Source of the DNA: Bugulina stolonifera
Taxonomy: Eukaryota; Bryozoa; Gymnolaemata; Cheilostomatida; Bugulidae
Assembly: GCA_935421135.1 (NCBI GenBank)
Contig: OW285195.1
Span: 3,542,701-3,606,700 of the forward strand
Length of the DNA stretch: 64,000 bases
Direction: 5' to 3'
A program made the position numbers and the translations under genes. Positions 43,301 to 54,320 of the stretch are shown in pieces. Position 1 is the stretch's first letter. Each line of letters begins with the position of its first letter. A model generated the notes under the pieces. That model was not told the origin of the DNA, ran no database searches, and saw nothing but the letters and a program-made list of their open reading frames with translations.

Positions 43301-46300
43301 TCCTGGCTATTATAGTATTACACATTGTATTATTGCGTTACACATACATACTGTACCTTGAATATGCAATCATGTGTTTTATTCTGCACTGTAGTTTAGT
43401 AGAATCTGCCAACTACTCTCACACCACTGTATAACATGCTGTGTAGAGTATAGTATATACATGTATACATATATTATGTTTGGATGTATGTTGTGTGCAT
43501 GTGCTTAAGGTATGACCACTCATAAGCTATTGATAATAATTAGAAGTTGTCCTCTATTAATTTCTCTTCCTGAAGTGAAGAGGGTAACTTCTAACTGTAG
43601 TCAATAGCTTATGAGTGGCAATATCTTAGGGCACATTTACAAGTATGTTGCACATCCATACAATCATGTACCATGTTGTTGAGAGGGTATACCTATTAGG
43701 GTGCTGACAGTTGGTACAGGTGCTTGGTAGAATAGTGATATATTGACATATTGTGTCATTAGATAATTCTACTGGGTTAGTTTTCTCATTGGTAGTTCAT
43801 GATGAGTCTCTTATCATTTTATTAGTCGGTCTCCAGAAGACCACAATCCTTGTAAATACAAACAGTAGCTAATAAGACAGGATATACAGTACATATACAG
43901 AAGTTCAAGGTCAACATTAGGTAAGTCACTTAATTGCATACTCATTAGTATAATAGTAGTGAATGTTTGGACTACCTATGATACATTATAATAACCTACA
44001 TGTGTACAGTACATTTGATGTTGGTTCTACCATAATCTGGGGGGAAGGGGGGTGCAAGTAATACGTTGTGCTATATATATGTACCATGAGAATGTATAAT
44101 TAAATAGTATGAACTGATACTAATCAGCAACCATGTATATGTAGGCCTACATGTATTATTTACATTGTAGTATAATACTCTAATAATAATATCAACATAC
44201 ATGTACATATATGTATAATATAATGATGTGATAATATCATAGTAACTATAAGATCATAAATGTGCACCTTTGTGATGTATAATGTATCTACAACTACATG
44301 TATTATGTGCGTTAAAACATTAAGGAAACTACTTCATATGTGTATATTCACAATTTAGAGGTATTGAGCTTCAATTTGAGCTATTGGTTGTCTTCGTGGT
44401 CCTAGTATATTCAGAGATATAACCCCCAGAAATCTACCCAGTAGAAAAACGTTCGTACAAACTTAGCTAGATGAGAAACCATTGTGGTGACTTTTGACCT
44501 GTGATGTTGATGCCAGGTCGCCACACCACTGTAGTAGTAATTATATAGTAGCCTTCACTAATAAATATATTTTAATCTATGGTAAAATATCCAATATTAT
44601 TTGAGCAATTTATAGCCTGGAGTATGTTCTAGTCACTGCCAAATTATTTGTGGGAAGCTACCCACAGGTTCCAAGCACTTAGTAAAAATGATTGTGACAC
44701 AGTCAATGCTGTTGGACAGCGTGCAGCGATGTTTTCATTGGCGTGCATTGCATGGAAAACATCCAAGCATGTGTTCCTAATTACAAAACCAGTTGTGGTT
44801 CTTAGATATTTCATTTATTAGTTTATGTCATCATTTTTAAACAGTAGTGATATTAAAATAAGGTAATAAAAGGTAATAAAACATGGGGCTAATCAGATAG
44901 TTCGAAACTAGAGTTGTGACAGCCCCGTTCCAGAGGTTCGCCAGCCACAGAAGGCCGACACACGCATCCAGGGACACATGCTGCGCCCACCCACTATGCG
45001 CCAAGCTCCCAGAGACGAGCAGCCAGGCGCCTCGCAAAGACTCCACCGGTGAGGCCCCGTAGGTCCCATGCATGCTCACCAAATAGATTAGCGGCAGTAA
45101 AATAAATAGACCTCTTTCCCATTTCCGAATTAACTTTGATTGATTTCAGTGGATTTTTCAAAGTCTTACGCGTAGTCATGGGGTGTACAGTCTCAATTAA
45201 ATTAAGATTATTTTTGTTGGGATAAATATGGTTTTTATAAAATATTATAAGCCTATATTTGAAGATCATAGAAATAGGCATAATTTTAAATTCTTTAAAC
45301 CTGTGTGAAACATGTGAATTTGGCTGTTGACTTAAAATGATCCGCAATGATTTCTTCTGGCTGATTAAAATGCTGGATATTAAATAGTCTGGGGCATGTC
45401 CCCAAAATTCCACACCATATATAAGGTGTGGGTATATAAAAGTGTAATACAAATTTACCATTGTTTTCTGGTCTAAAAACTTTGTCAAATAGCGAAACAT
45501 CATTAATAAAAAGGTGATTTTGTTTATAATGTTATTGATATGGAACTCAAAATTACAATGTTTATCCAAGGTCACACCAAGAAATTTTGTGTGATCAACG
45601 GTATTCAATTTTCCAACATCGAATTCATCAATGTCAATTTTTTTCTGTGGATTTCGAAATATGACTTGCATTGTTTTGCTAAAATTTATAACAAGTCTAT
45701 TTGCCAAGCACCATTGTTCTATTTTTGAAAGCTCAAAAGGTGTTATCACAGGGTTATCACAGATCAAATTGGTGTCATCAGCGAACAATATATAGTTAAA
45801 AGCTGGAGAAACATTAACCAAGTCATTTATATATATTAAAAATAGCAACGGTCCTAAAACAGATCCTTGTGGCACTCCCAATGTAATACTTCTTAAAGGA
45901 TCAGTGTCACCGTTTTTGTTTACATTTTGAGACACCCATGTGCTCGCTAGAGCGAACGTCATGATTGGTTACTTGAACTTTATTATAATTGGCTAACTAA
46001 ATCGAATGCGCATGTACACGTGTGGGAAAACCCATTGGGTGATCGATGGGAATCAGTTGGCTGTGGACAGAATTAGAATAAAATATAATATTTTGCTTTT
46101 GCCAAAATGAAATTATTGTTGCAAGATGAAAATGCTATCAAGAGATGATATGATACAAGGTATATGGCAAGCACAGCAAGAATTTGCAATCATTTGATTA
46201 TCATATCAAATCAATGAAAGTAAATTAATTTTGATTTTAATTTTAAATTTAATTCTTAATGTCAATGTGAATGTACTATGCCAGTGTAGTTGATATTAAA

Positions 46301-47711
46301 AAAAGTTATTTATACATGTGGATATAGCAATGATAATTATTGTTATTTACTTTTTGTTCACATTGGTACATAAGTAATTTGTTAAAACAAGGAGTAAGAG
46401 AGAAGGAGGCTCGTCCATGAGAATTTTGTGTTCGATGCACTCCTCGGTTTAAAAATATGAGCACATGAGTCGCTGGCATTAAGCGAGTAGACAACTCCGT
46501 TGAATCGTGATGCGCTTCTTCATTGCTAAACAGGTATAAAAGCAATGCACATGTGCACGGCTCTGGTGCTTAATACGTCACAGCTATAACATCCAATCAA
46601 AATCATTTCTATGGAGAGATAAACATTATTGTTTATTGACATAGCTTGTAGTTTGAGCACTATTTTCATTTAGTGTGGGCATGTTGTAGGGCCCACAAAC
46701 TAGCCTACCAACTAAAATGGTGTCTGAACTATACACAATAAATCAAATGAAGTATATGGAGTCCTGATGTTAGAGAAACGTGTTCCACAAATTTGCTCGT
46801 TTTAACCGCGATTTCTACGTTTATACATTTTTTTGATTATGAAAGAGCAAAGTTTAAATTTGTATTTTAACTTAACCAATTGCAGCAAGTTTAAATCTAT
46901 CAGGATTATTTTTGCTTAATTTGTTGAGCATGTTGGTATTTGCAAAAAGTGTTATTTTATTTTGAGATACGCAATTTTCTTCAAATCTGGCGAACTTACT
47001 TGCCGATATCCATCGTATCTCATTGAAATATGTAGTTTGTTTATAGTCAGCCTGTTCATTAGAGTGTTACCAATTATTGACATCGATTATATTTTAATGT
47101 TAGCTGATGTGTGAATTTTACTTTTTTAAAAATATTCATCATCTTTTCTTCTTACTTTACCAAGTACCCGAGGCGCACATCGAACACCGGAAGCCCATTG
47201 TAACATATACGCAGGTTTTCATGGACGAGCCTCCTTCTCTCTCTTACTCCTTGGTTAAAATAACATACTAGTTACTTATGGTTAATTATTATGAATGTAG
47301 CCTACTTTACTATACTATTTTAAACTTTACTAAAATGGATAAAATGCAAAATAAAATATTGGGATTATAATATTAACTTGATTAACTATGATTGTTGCTA
47401 TCTACATATATGTAGGCCTTTATACAGCACCTAATCAAAAACTTAATTTATTGAATTTCAAAATAATTGTATTCTTTGATTGCAGCCGTAAGTAAAATAA
47501 ACTTTTGATGACACTATAGTCAACTCATTTGCTTTCTCTGTTGTAATAATAATACTATGATGACTAAAATGTGTGTAATGAATGCTTCTTTTTAGCAGTT
47601 TGTCAAGACTATGACCCAGGAATGTCAAGTCCCATCAATGGCAACCTCTTAAAGTCATACTTGAGTGACGAGTATTGTACCTTGGACACTGAGTTGACTT
47701 GTTGTACATAG
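34326..47711 (+). CDS. TRIM-like RING/B-box/coiled-coil gene, six exons, one frameshift
   Basis: Exons: 34326-34498 (RING, C14/C17/C32/H34/C37/C40/C54/C57), 40237-40417 (linker and first B-box, CDLC...FCVESQKKLC), 41578-41781 (rest of B-box 1 and B-box 2), 42071-42276 and 42574-42850 (coiled coil), 47599-47711 (C-terminal exon, stop at 47709-47711). All borders are GT/AG. Splice phases agree at every junction except across exon 3, which is one base short (204 instead of 205): its start is in frame with exon 2, but FCCHTRFC of B-box 2 and all later exons are in the next frame. The break is near 41712-41720. TRIM proteins are usually E3 ubiquitin ligases; no NHL or SPRY domain follows. The last exon has a TTTAGCAG tandem acceptor, both forms in frame. 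A pseudogene or a sequencing error is possible. Confidence 0.8.
34866..36025 (+). repeat. Dispersed repeat R1, copy 2 (in TRIM intron 1)
   Basis: Counterpart of 10921-11940. Shared blocks are at its start (CAGTGCTTTTTTTGC), at 35541-35560 (ATAGCAAGGTGGCCGTA), at 35665-35762 (ending CTCAACAATCTC) and at 35875-36025. The stretch 35010-35540 is not shared. Confidence 0.75.
35399..35500. mobile_element. Small foldback inside repeat R1 copy 2
   Basis: Arms 35399-35440 and 35461-35500 are complementary with few mismatches and carry a CAAGGAATTTGTCTCTTGAGC-like word. Related single words recur near 30868, 11290 and 36165, so it is a dispersed family. Confidence 0.6.
36950..37090. repeat. GTAG(G)-rich simple repeat
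   Basis: Imperfect GTAGGTAGG, GTAGGTGGG and GGCAGATAG words, no coding content. It is followed by a two-copy AATAATAAA...TTGATTTCTT repeat at about 37128-37200. Confidence 0.6.
37642..39235. mobile_element. hAT-like non-autonomous element in TRIM intron 1
   Basis: Terminal inverted repeats TAGGCCTGCAC (then GGTGTT after a one-base gap) are flanked by perfect 8-base duplications TAGAAAGG at 37634-37641 and 39236-39243. The left subterminal region has two 70-75-base direct repeats (about 37716 and 37787; CTTG-CCTGGTCTCA, CGGTGTCAAC) and both ends are dense in ACCGGT, probable transposase-binding sites. The interior of this 1,594-bp element is AT-rich and non-coding. Confidence 0.85.
40647..41275. 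mobile_element. TA-flanked MITE (Tc1/mariner-like) in TRIM intron 2
   Basis: Ends are CTGTACAATGGCTTA and its inverse, with TA at 40645-40646 and 41276-41277. It contains a reversed tRNA-Asp-like sequence. No transposase. The 629-bp size fits a MITE mobilised by a Tc1/mariner transposase. Confidence 0.75.
40993..41069 (-). pseudogene. tRNA-Asp-like sequence inside the MITE
   Basis: On the minus strand: A box TAGCGCAATAGG, an anticodon loop CTGTCAA reading GUC (Asp), and a good T-arm GTGGGTTTGAATCCCGC. The acceptor stem does not pair, so it is a tRNA-derived relic rather than a working gene. Confidence 0.5.
43501..43634. mobile_element. Foldback in TRIM intron 5
   Basis: Arms 43501-43554 and 43579-43634 share an exact CCACTCATAAGCTATTGA and a TTAGAAGTT/CCTCT inner part around a 24-base loop. 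Confidence 0.75.
44862..45962 (-). pseudogene. 5'-truncated LINE with reverse-transcriptase C-terminal half
   Basis: A 322-codon open frame on the minus strand (45962-44994) has GVPQGSVLGPLLFLIYINDL and FADDTNLI (the catalytic YADD-type motif), then the thumb region TKFLGVTLDKH and YPHLIYGVEFWG. It is the C-terminal half of a non-LTR retrotransposon reverse transcriptase, CR1/Jockey-like by look. The N-terminal palm motifs and endonuclease are missing, as in a 5'-truncated copy. The minus-strand 3' end has TTTTATTACC repeats around 44862-44882, a short-repeat tail typical of some LINEs. The frame is unbroken in what is left, so the insertion is fairly young. Confidence 0.88.
46388..47253. mobile_element. 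TIR element with 7-bp target duplication in TRIM intron 5
   Basis: GTTAAAA at 46381-46387 and 47254-47260 flank inverted repeats CAAGGAGTAAGAGAG plus AAGGAGGCTCGTCCATGA, with one two-base indel. A second inverted block, GTGTTCGATG...CCTCGG, lies further in. No transposase frame in 866 bp. Superfamily unknown. Confidence 0.78.
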
Positions 47712-49980
47712 GTATACATAAGGTAAGTGCATCATCAACTTTCAAGGTTCTGTCTAATCAAAAAATGTGAAGTGTTGTCGCATCAGTTCAGCAAAACTTT
47801 CGCTGTAAACACTGCTGCATGTACATATTACTTTTCTGTACTGTGGTTTTTGGAATGTAGCCTAGCAAAATTGGTATCGATTTGATTTGTATTCATCATT
47901 TTCAATCTATTACATTGTACCTAGCAGTTATATTCAGTTGCTTAGTGTGGTCTGATTTTAGGTACCATCTGTTGTTGTTAATGTACTTTTAAGTGATCCA
48001 ATGGTATGATAACATGTTCACATAATGTTGTAGAATAGAAACATCTATCAAGCAACATGCTTGAACTGAAGTACTTACCAACAATTCGAGCAGCCAAATC
48101 AATCGTATGGTTTGTAAAGTATTGACCGGTACCTTCAAATATTAATATTCTGCCACAATTGGAATTTTTTTCATTTTTATATGTATTAGTTGCAGTTGGC
48201 TTGATATTTCATGTATGATCTTTCAGTAAATAGAATTTCAATGAGTACAGTACATGTTGTATTTGATGCCTGTGATGGCCAATTCCATTTTGATTTTTTT
48301 CTATATTGTGCAGTTACATTGGTGATCTTTTCTATTTACTAAGTCGATTATTACTGCTTCGTTTCAAGTGACCGTAATCCACAAGCTTTAATGTTAACAA
48401 GAACTAATATTATGCACTCATGGTTATTTGCAATTAGCCGAGTGGATTTAGTTTTGTTCCAAGATGTCATTATTTTGAATTCCAAGATTACTCATGTTTT
48501 TTGTGTTTGCAGCCATAGTAAATGGAAAATACATGCAGCTCAAAATTTATACTTTGGACTATTATATTTGATTCTACATTTATTTTGTGCTATTTTTCTT
48601 ATCTTTCTTAGGCTTTAGGGAGGATTTATTTTACTAGATGAAACTGCAATTTTCCATTTGCAAAGACATGTAACTGCTGTAGTTATGAACATCAATTTAC
48701 TGATTATTTACCAATACAGTCTCTAGACAAATTTTATTGCCCTCTCCGTTTTATGACACCGAGCTGTTATTGCAAGATTAATTTAGGCCTACTAGTATAC
48801 TTTTGGCAAAGTGCTGGAGACTAAAACCAATAGCCATGGAATCACGTGCACAAGTATAGATCCGCCCAACTAGGATTCATATACATTTAAACAAAAATGT
48901 TTGAAATGATTCTGACTATTATTTGATTTGTCGTACTTTCTGAAAATGTAACCGTCATTCTTAGTTATTAATATGAGGACATCGAATGACTATTCAACTT
49001 CAATATCTTAAAACATTTATTGTTTATTTACGATATCTGTTTATAACAAAATACAACGATGAAAACAGCCGAATCCAGAGTAAAATACATGTGTAAAGTA
49101 TTGAACATGAACAGAAATCATAACTCATCGATGTCAAGGAAAATTATTTTGAAAAAAAATTGGGAGTTTTCCTCACCTGCACTTTATTTTAGCCTGTGAT
49201 TCACCAGGCGTAAATGCGGGACGCAACTGTTGTGATCAGTGCAGACACCAGTCTAAATATTTACCTATTCTGAAGTTGTGTTACCTTCCCCAGACAGCCA
49301 GTGGCTCGGCCAGCACATATTTGGCTGGCTTGGGTAACGGCCTACATTTAGGCCCCTCATCGTGCTGTATTTCCGGCTTGTCAATATAGCTGCCATTGTT
49401 ACCTCCGCAGGTAGCAGCTTTACCAATGAGAGTGCTATATTAATACTTTCTGATACTGTTTAGCTTCTCTATTAGCTGATGTGTTGTTAGTCATCCAGTA
49501 CTGTAAACACCGTTATTAGATAGCTTTTAATGTAGGTGTTCAAATAACTTTAGCTGGTATTTGCCTTGAGAAAATGCTACTAAAAATTTCAACCTTGCTT
49601 TCATTTTGAATTAATTTTCATTGTTGTTTTTGTAGCTGTTAATGTAAATGCTATGTAGATGAATGTGTTCCACTTAGGCTACTGTTATATAGAAACGTTG
49701 CATCTTAGTCATATTTGCCAGTTGATAGAGTTTTCTTTTTTAGGCACATTGTTACAGTAAATTTAACTAGTAACTACAAGTAGAAGTAGGCATACAATGG
49801 TTGTAGGCCTACTCGTAATTAAATTTATTTTAAATTTTGATAGTTTCTTTGGGCTACAGACTGATATCAGTCTGCCGATGACAAGAAAAACTACAATGTA
49901 GAAGCTGCCTACACTAGTCATCCGCTTGTAGCTTGTAATATGAAATATCGTTGTCGGTTACTCTATTTTTCAGTATGGTG
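47712..49980. other. Non-coding stretch after TRIM gene
   Basis: No recognised gene, RNA or clear repeat. It probably includes the TRIM 3' UTR if the transcript continues past 47711. Confidence 0.4.
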
Positions 49981-52900
49981 TGCAGCAACTTGAACACTCT
50001 ACAAGCAACATCAGAGTCAGTTGGAGGCTATTGGAGAAAGTTTGTGCCACATGGAAAGTTGTTCTGTTAAAGTTGATTGCAGTCTAGTCTGCCTCTAGCT
50101 CCTCTATGCATCTTCGAGACATGTGAGGAAACTAATTCTTCTTACTACAACAGAACATATCTATGGGAAATAGTAGGTTGATTTCAGTTACTGCAACATC
50201 TCCAAAATTTGTCAAAGTAAAGTAAATGATCATAATGATTAAATTTTCCGTGGTTTGTATTGAGCTAAGTAGTTTCCCGCTCTTTTAAAATGAGCATACT
50301 ATCTACTACTAGGAGCTGCTCTTGGCAGCCTACATTAAATTAGTTTTGACCTATTTTGCGTAATCCCAATTTATGATGGCTAGTAATAGTCATTCATTTC
50401 TACATGTTTGCTGCCTCTGTCTGGGATTAGATTCATTGAAGAGTGGTTCTTTATCTATTGAAGGGTTTGTTCAGTTTATTGGAAAGAAATAGGCTACATT
50501 ATGGAGGTGTCCATTGGAAGTTGTGTATTGGGAAATGTCTTGGTGAGGTAAGGAAGTTTGCTTTCTTCACTACAACATAAACAGTGAGTGTTTTTGAATT
50601 TGAATAGAAACATGTTATACAGGCATCCTGTAGAACAGGGAATATGCAGTAGTTGTCTTGAGATACATGGAGTTTAAAATTAATTTTAAGCATTTGAGAT
50701 TTTGTACAAACTCACTATGTTGGCATTGCTTGTTATCTCTATAAGCATACATTCAAATATCTAAAGAGATGCTAGATGGCGAAAGGGTAGCCACAAATGT
50801 TTCAAATGCATCTGATTTTACTAGTAGGAGTTGTCCACCCCTGTTCTGATGCCAATTGACGTTACTCAGTCGCACAATAACAGTGATGTCAAGTAATCAG
50901 TAGTCCTGATTACTTTCATTGCAAACGAGATGTTGGCATTAATATAGTACCAATTACCACAGGTCAAACCTACCAGGGACTGAGTGGGCATAGTTAGTAA
51001 CACCTAAAATTAATCGAAAAATATGATAGACATATAATAGACGGTTTTAAATTAAAAATAGTTAGGTGAAAACCTAGAATATGAAATACATTTCTGTTTT
51101 GCTAGCGATTGCACTTAGTATGTACAGTTTTCAATATTTTACAGACTCTTGTTACTAAAAATAATCACAACCAATAGTCTAGATTAATTTTATCTGTAAT
51201 ATCACTGTAATATCCTGTGCGTTACCTGCCTATTTAGTTAGGGTGTCTTATTAAAACGATTATCACCATTATGTCACTTTATATATCTCATTGTTTTACC
51301 TGTTTTCTTATGTAGATCTACTTTTCACTACTGTTAACAGGCGACATTCAGGCACTGTGTGAGGCTGGCACTGTTGGAAACTTGTTTTCGATGACTGGCT
51401 TGCACCTGATCTACAAAAGAGATACTTTCATCACTACTTCAACATCACTACTACAACATCACTACTACAACATAAGGTAAACGGGGAAAAAAAGTTAGTT
51501 AAAGCATTCAACGGAATTGCTTCTGAAGTAGAAGATAAACATCAAACAAAAGCAAATTTCTGTAAGGATGAATTACATGTAGATCACTCGGTTACACTGT
51601 AGGCTCCAAGTATTTTGACACTACATACTATTGTATCGTATAAAGCATTACTTTCAATCTGAATATGATTTGTTGAAACTGCATAGATTCAACATTTGCA
51701 TGTATAAGTACATCCTACCCTTCGTAAATCGACTGCATGTATGCATGATTTTTTATCATTGATAGTGGCTGTTCCAACAGCAGCTGTAAATGGGAGCGGT
51801 TGAAGGTACAGAAGCATGCGCTAACACCAACATATTATTTCTGAGATAGAGATTGAAGTGATCTAATCTCATAAATAGTGCAGAATGGTTCTGGGTTGGA
51901 CTTACTAGTTATATTAAGCTATTGTATCTGGAACTGTAGACAGAATAATCCTAAACAGGTAAGTCAATTTTTGAAAGAGTCGAGCTTCAATTTGAGTTGC
52001 TTGTTATTCTCATTTTTATAGAGCTACACCCCCAATAGTCTATCTGTGAACAAACACACATTAAGTATGCATATTCATGTACATTGTACGTGTAGATACA
52101 TGTAGACGAAGAGTCATTTTTCTAAACATTTACCCATGCTATTGAAGCAGTTGCTGTACATATTAGTTATATGTCATGATATTCACGAAATTTCATCTGT
52201 GGATAAAATTCATTGGCATTTCCTCAATTGTATAACTTGAACTAATTGTTGCACAAATTTCAAGTTTTATCATCTACATGTACATGCATGTACATGTATG
52301 GGGTGTGGGAGAATATTTGTAAGGATATGTATTATATTTCCTGCAATTCTATTATTAAACCCAATTCTTACCGTGTCAATGTCATCAAGCACCAAGAGAA
52401 CGTAACTTAGCGAACGAACACTTAGAGAACGTAACTCTGTCAAGTGTGGCCAATGCTGTTTATGAGAGACACACATTTCAGTATAATAGGAGTTGTTCTG
52501 TTGTACTCCTTTGAGATTGGTGGACTCATCTTATAAGTTAATGTTGTATTCTTTGAAATACTAACTGACTTTAGCAGTTATAATATTTTATCTCTGATTA
52601 CTTCTTTTAACTAGATGGCTTTGATGTAAACATATATAGCATTAAGGTGAGAAAACACTGTGTACATTGCAATTTAGTGAGCTAGTCATGTACATGTATG
52701 CGATGTAAACATGTCACCAGATTGTTTTTTCTCGATAGAACATGGTGAATATCATTATTATCATTTTTTAAATAAATTTCTTATACTTTTAGGCACTTCA
52801 ACAGAGCATATTACATGTAACTATTAGTAGCATTACCTGGTCTGTTCCAGTCATCTCTCTTCAACAATGCTGCATGCCTCCTTAGCTCCATAAGCAGGTA

Positions 52901-54320
52901 AGATACTGACTAAACAATGTAACTAAATACTGGCTGCCAAACATCCTGCTAAAAAGCTTTCTTTACAATAGCCATTAGCTAGCCCAGATGCACAAATTCT
53001 ATGGTATCTGACAGAATGTTGGTACACATGCTGTAGTCTCTTTTCCATTCTTTATATTAAACCTAATGTTGAAGTGCAGTACATCAATGAGGTATTCTAA
53101 CTATTGAAACTTTGCAGATTTAATATGTACATGTAGATCTTATACCTTGTGCAAGCAACTAAATCATATTTTTAATTTTTTAGTGTCTGCATGTACATGT
53201 ACATGTATAGTATGATGCATTGGCAGTTGAAGGTACAGATGCATAAGGCAACATCAACATAATATCATTTCTGAGAGATAGATTGGGGTGATCAAGTCTC
53301 ATGAATAGTGCATCATCAACCTGAGTTGGAATCACTAGCTGCACTCTATTGCATTTGTTTCTGTAGGCAGAACAATATTGAACAGGTAAGTCACTTGATA
53401 TTTTATGTTCAAGATCGAAAGCTATAACATGTACATTGTATGTATATTTTCATTTGCTCTACAAATTGTGCACTCCACATTTTTATGTGTATGGGGCGTG
53501 AGAGAGCATAATTATTATAATTCTAAGCATATAGTTGGCAAGTGAAGGCGAGAAATAGAGACGGTTGGAGGTGTTTGATCAGACCAAAGTGAAGACAGTC
53601 ATTTCCGAACTGGCAGACTGCTATGATAATATCATATTTCATGTAGAACCGAGATAAAACATCATTCTATAATTAAATCCAGTTTTTACTTTGTTAATAT
53701 TTTCTAATTATCTATTTAGTCTATCGAGAGAAAGCAACGGAGAGAGGGAGCACATCACTACTTCCATTGTGATCAATGGTGGTTATTTACATCGGATTTA
53801 TTTAATAACCACGCACACCCACACATACACGCCCCACATAAAATAGCAATCATGACCTCATTGCAGGGTAAGTCAACGTGTAGCAGCAGTGTCTTGCCAA
53901 GTCATTGCCATAGAAATCGCAAAATACCTTTTAATTTGCTTAGTAAGTTCAATTGAACAAGTATGACAATAAGAAAACATGGCCTAAAATCATGTTTGCT
54001 AAATGGTAGCTCATAGAGATCTACATGTATTTCTTCAGGCAATGACTTGGTGTGGTTGTTTTTTGATTAGGTTATCTCAGACATAGTTGAACATTCAACA
54101 AGATATTCTCCTCTTTTGTCAATTCTATTCAGATCAGCCCTTAAAATGCAGGCAGTTTTGTTTTCAGTTTTGCCAATACAAATATCTGCAGTTTCTGTTG
54201 CTCTGCAACAGCACCTGGTTGTGGTTGGACATGTGTTTAGTACAATGTAATACTGTTTTCTTGTCTGTTTGCAGTGACCAGTGTATGTGGACTGGTAAGC
54301 AAACTTTAGACTAAGAGTAG
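49981..54320 (+). ncRNA. Possible multi-exon transcript without open frame
   Basis: Donor-like sequences follow short stretches at about 51480 (AAG|GTAAAC), 51960 (CAG|GTAAGT), 52648 (AAG|GTGAG), 52899 (CAG|GTAAG), 53386 (CAG|GTAAGT) and 53869 (CAG|GGTAAG). Acceptor-like pyrimidine-AG sites precede some of them. Regions 51780-51959 and 53215-53385 are diverged duplicates that both end in AACAG|GTAAGTCA, like a duplicated exon. None carries a credible open frame, so a long non-coding RNA or untranslated exons would fit. Inference only. Confidence 0.25.

Noticed and set aside
48391..48618. 75-codon frame with hydrophobic residues
   Set aside because: AT-rich chance frame with no splice context or domain.
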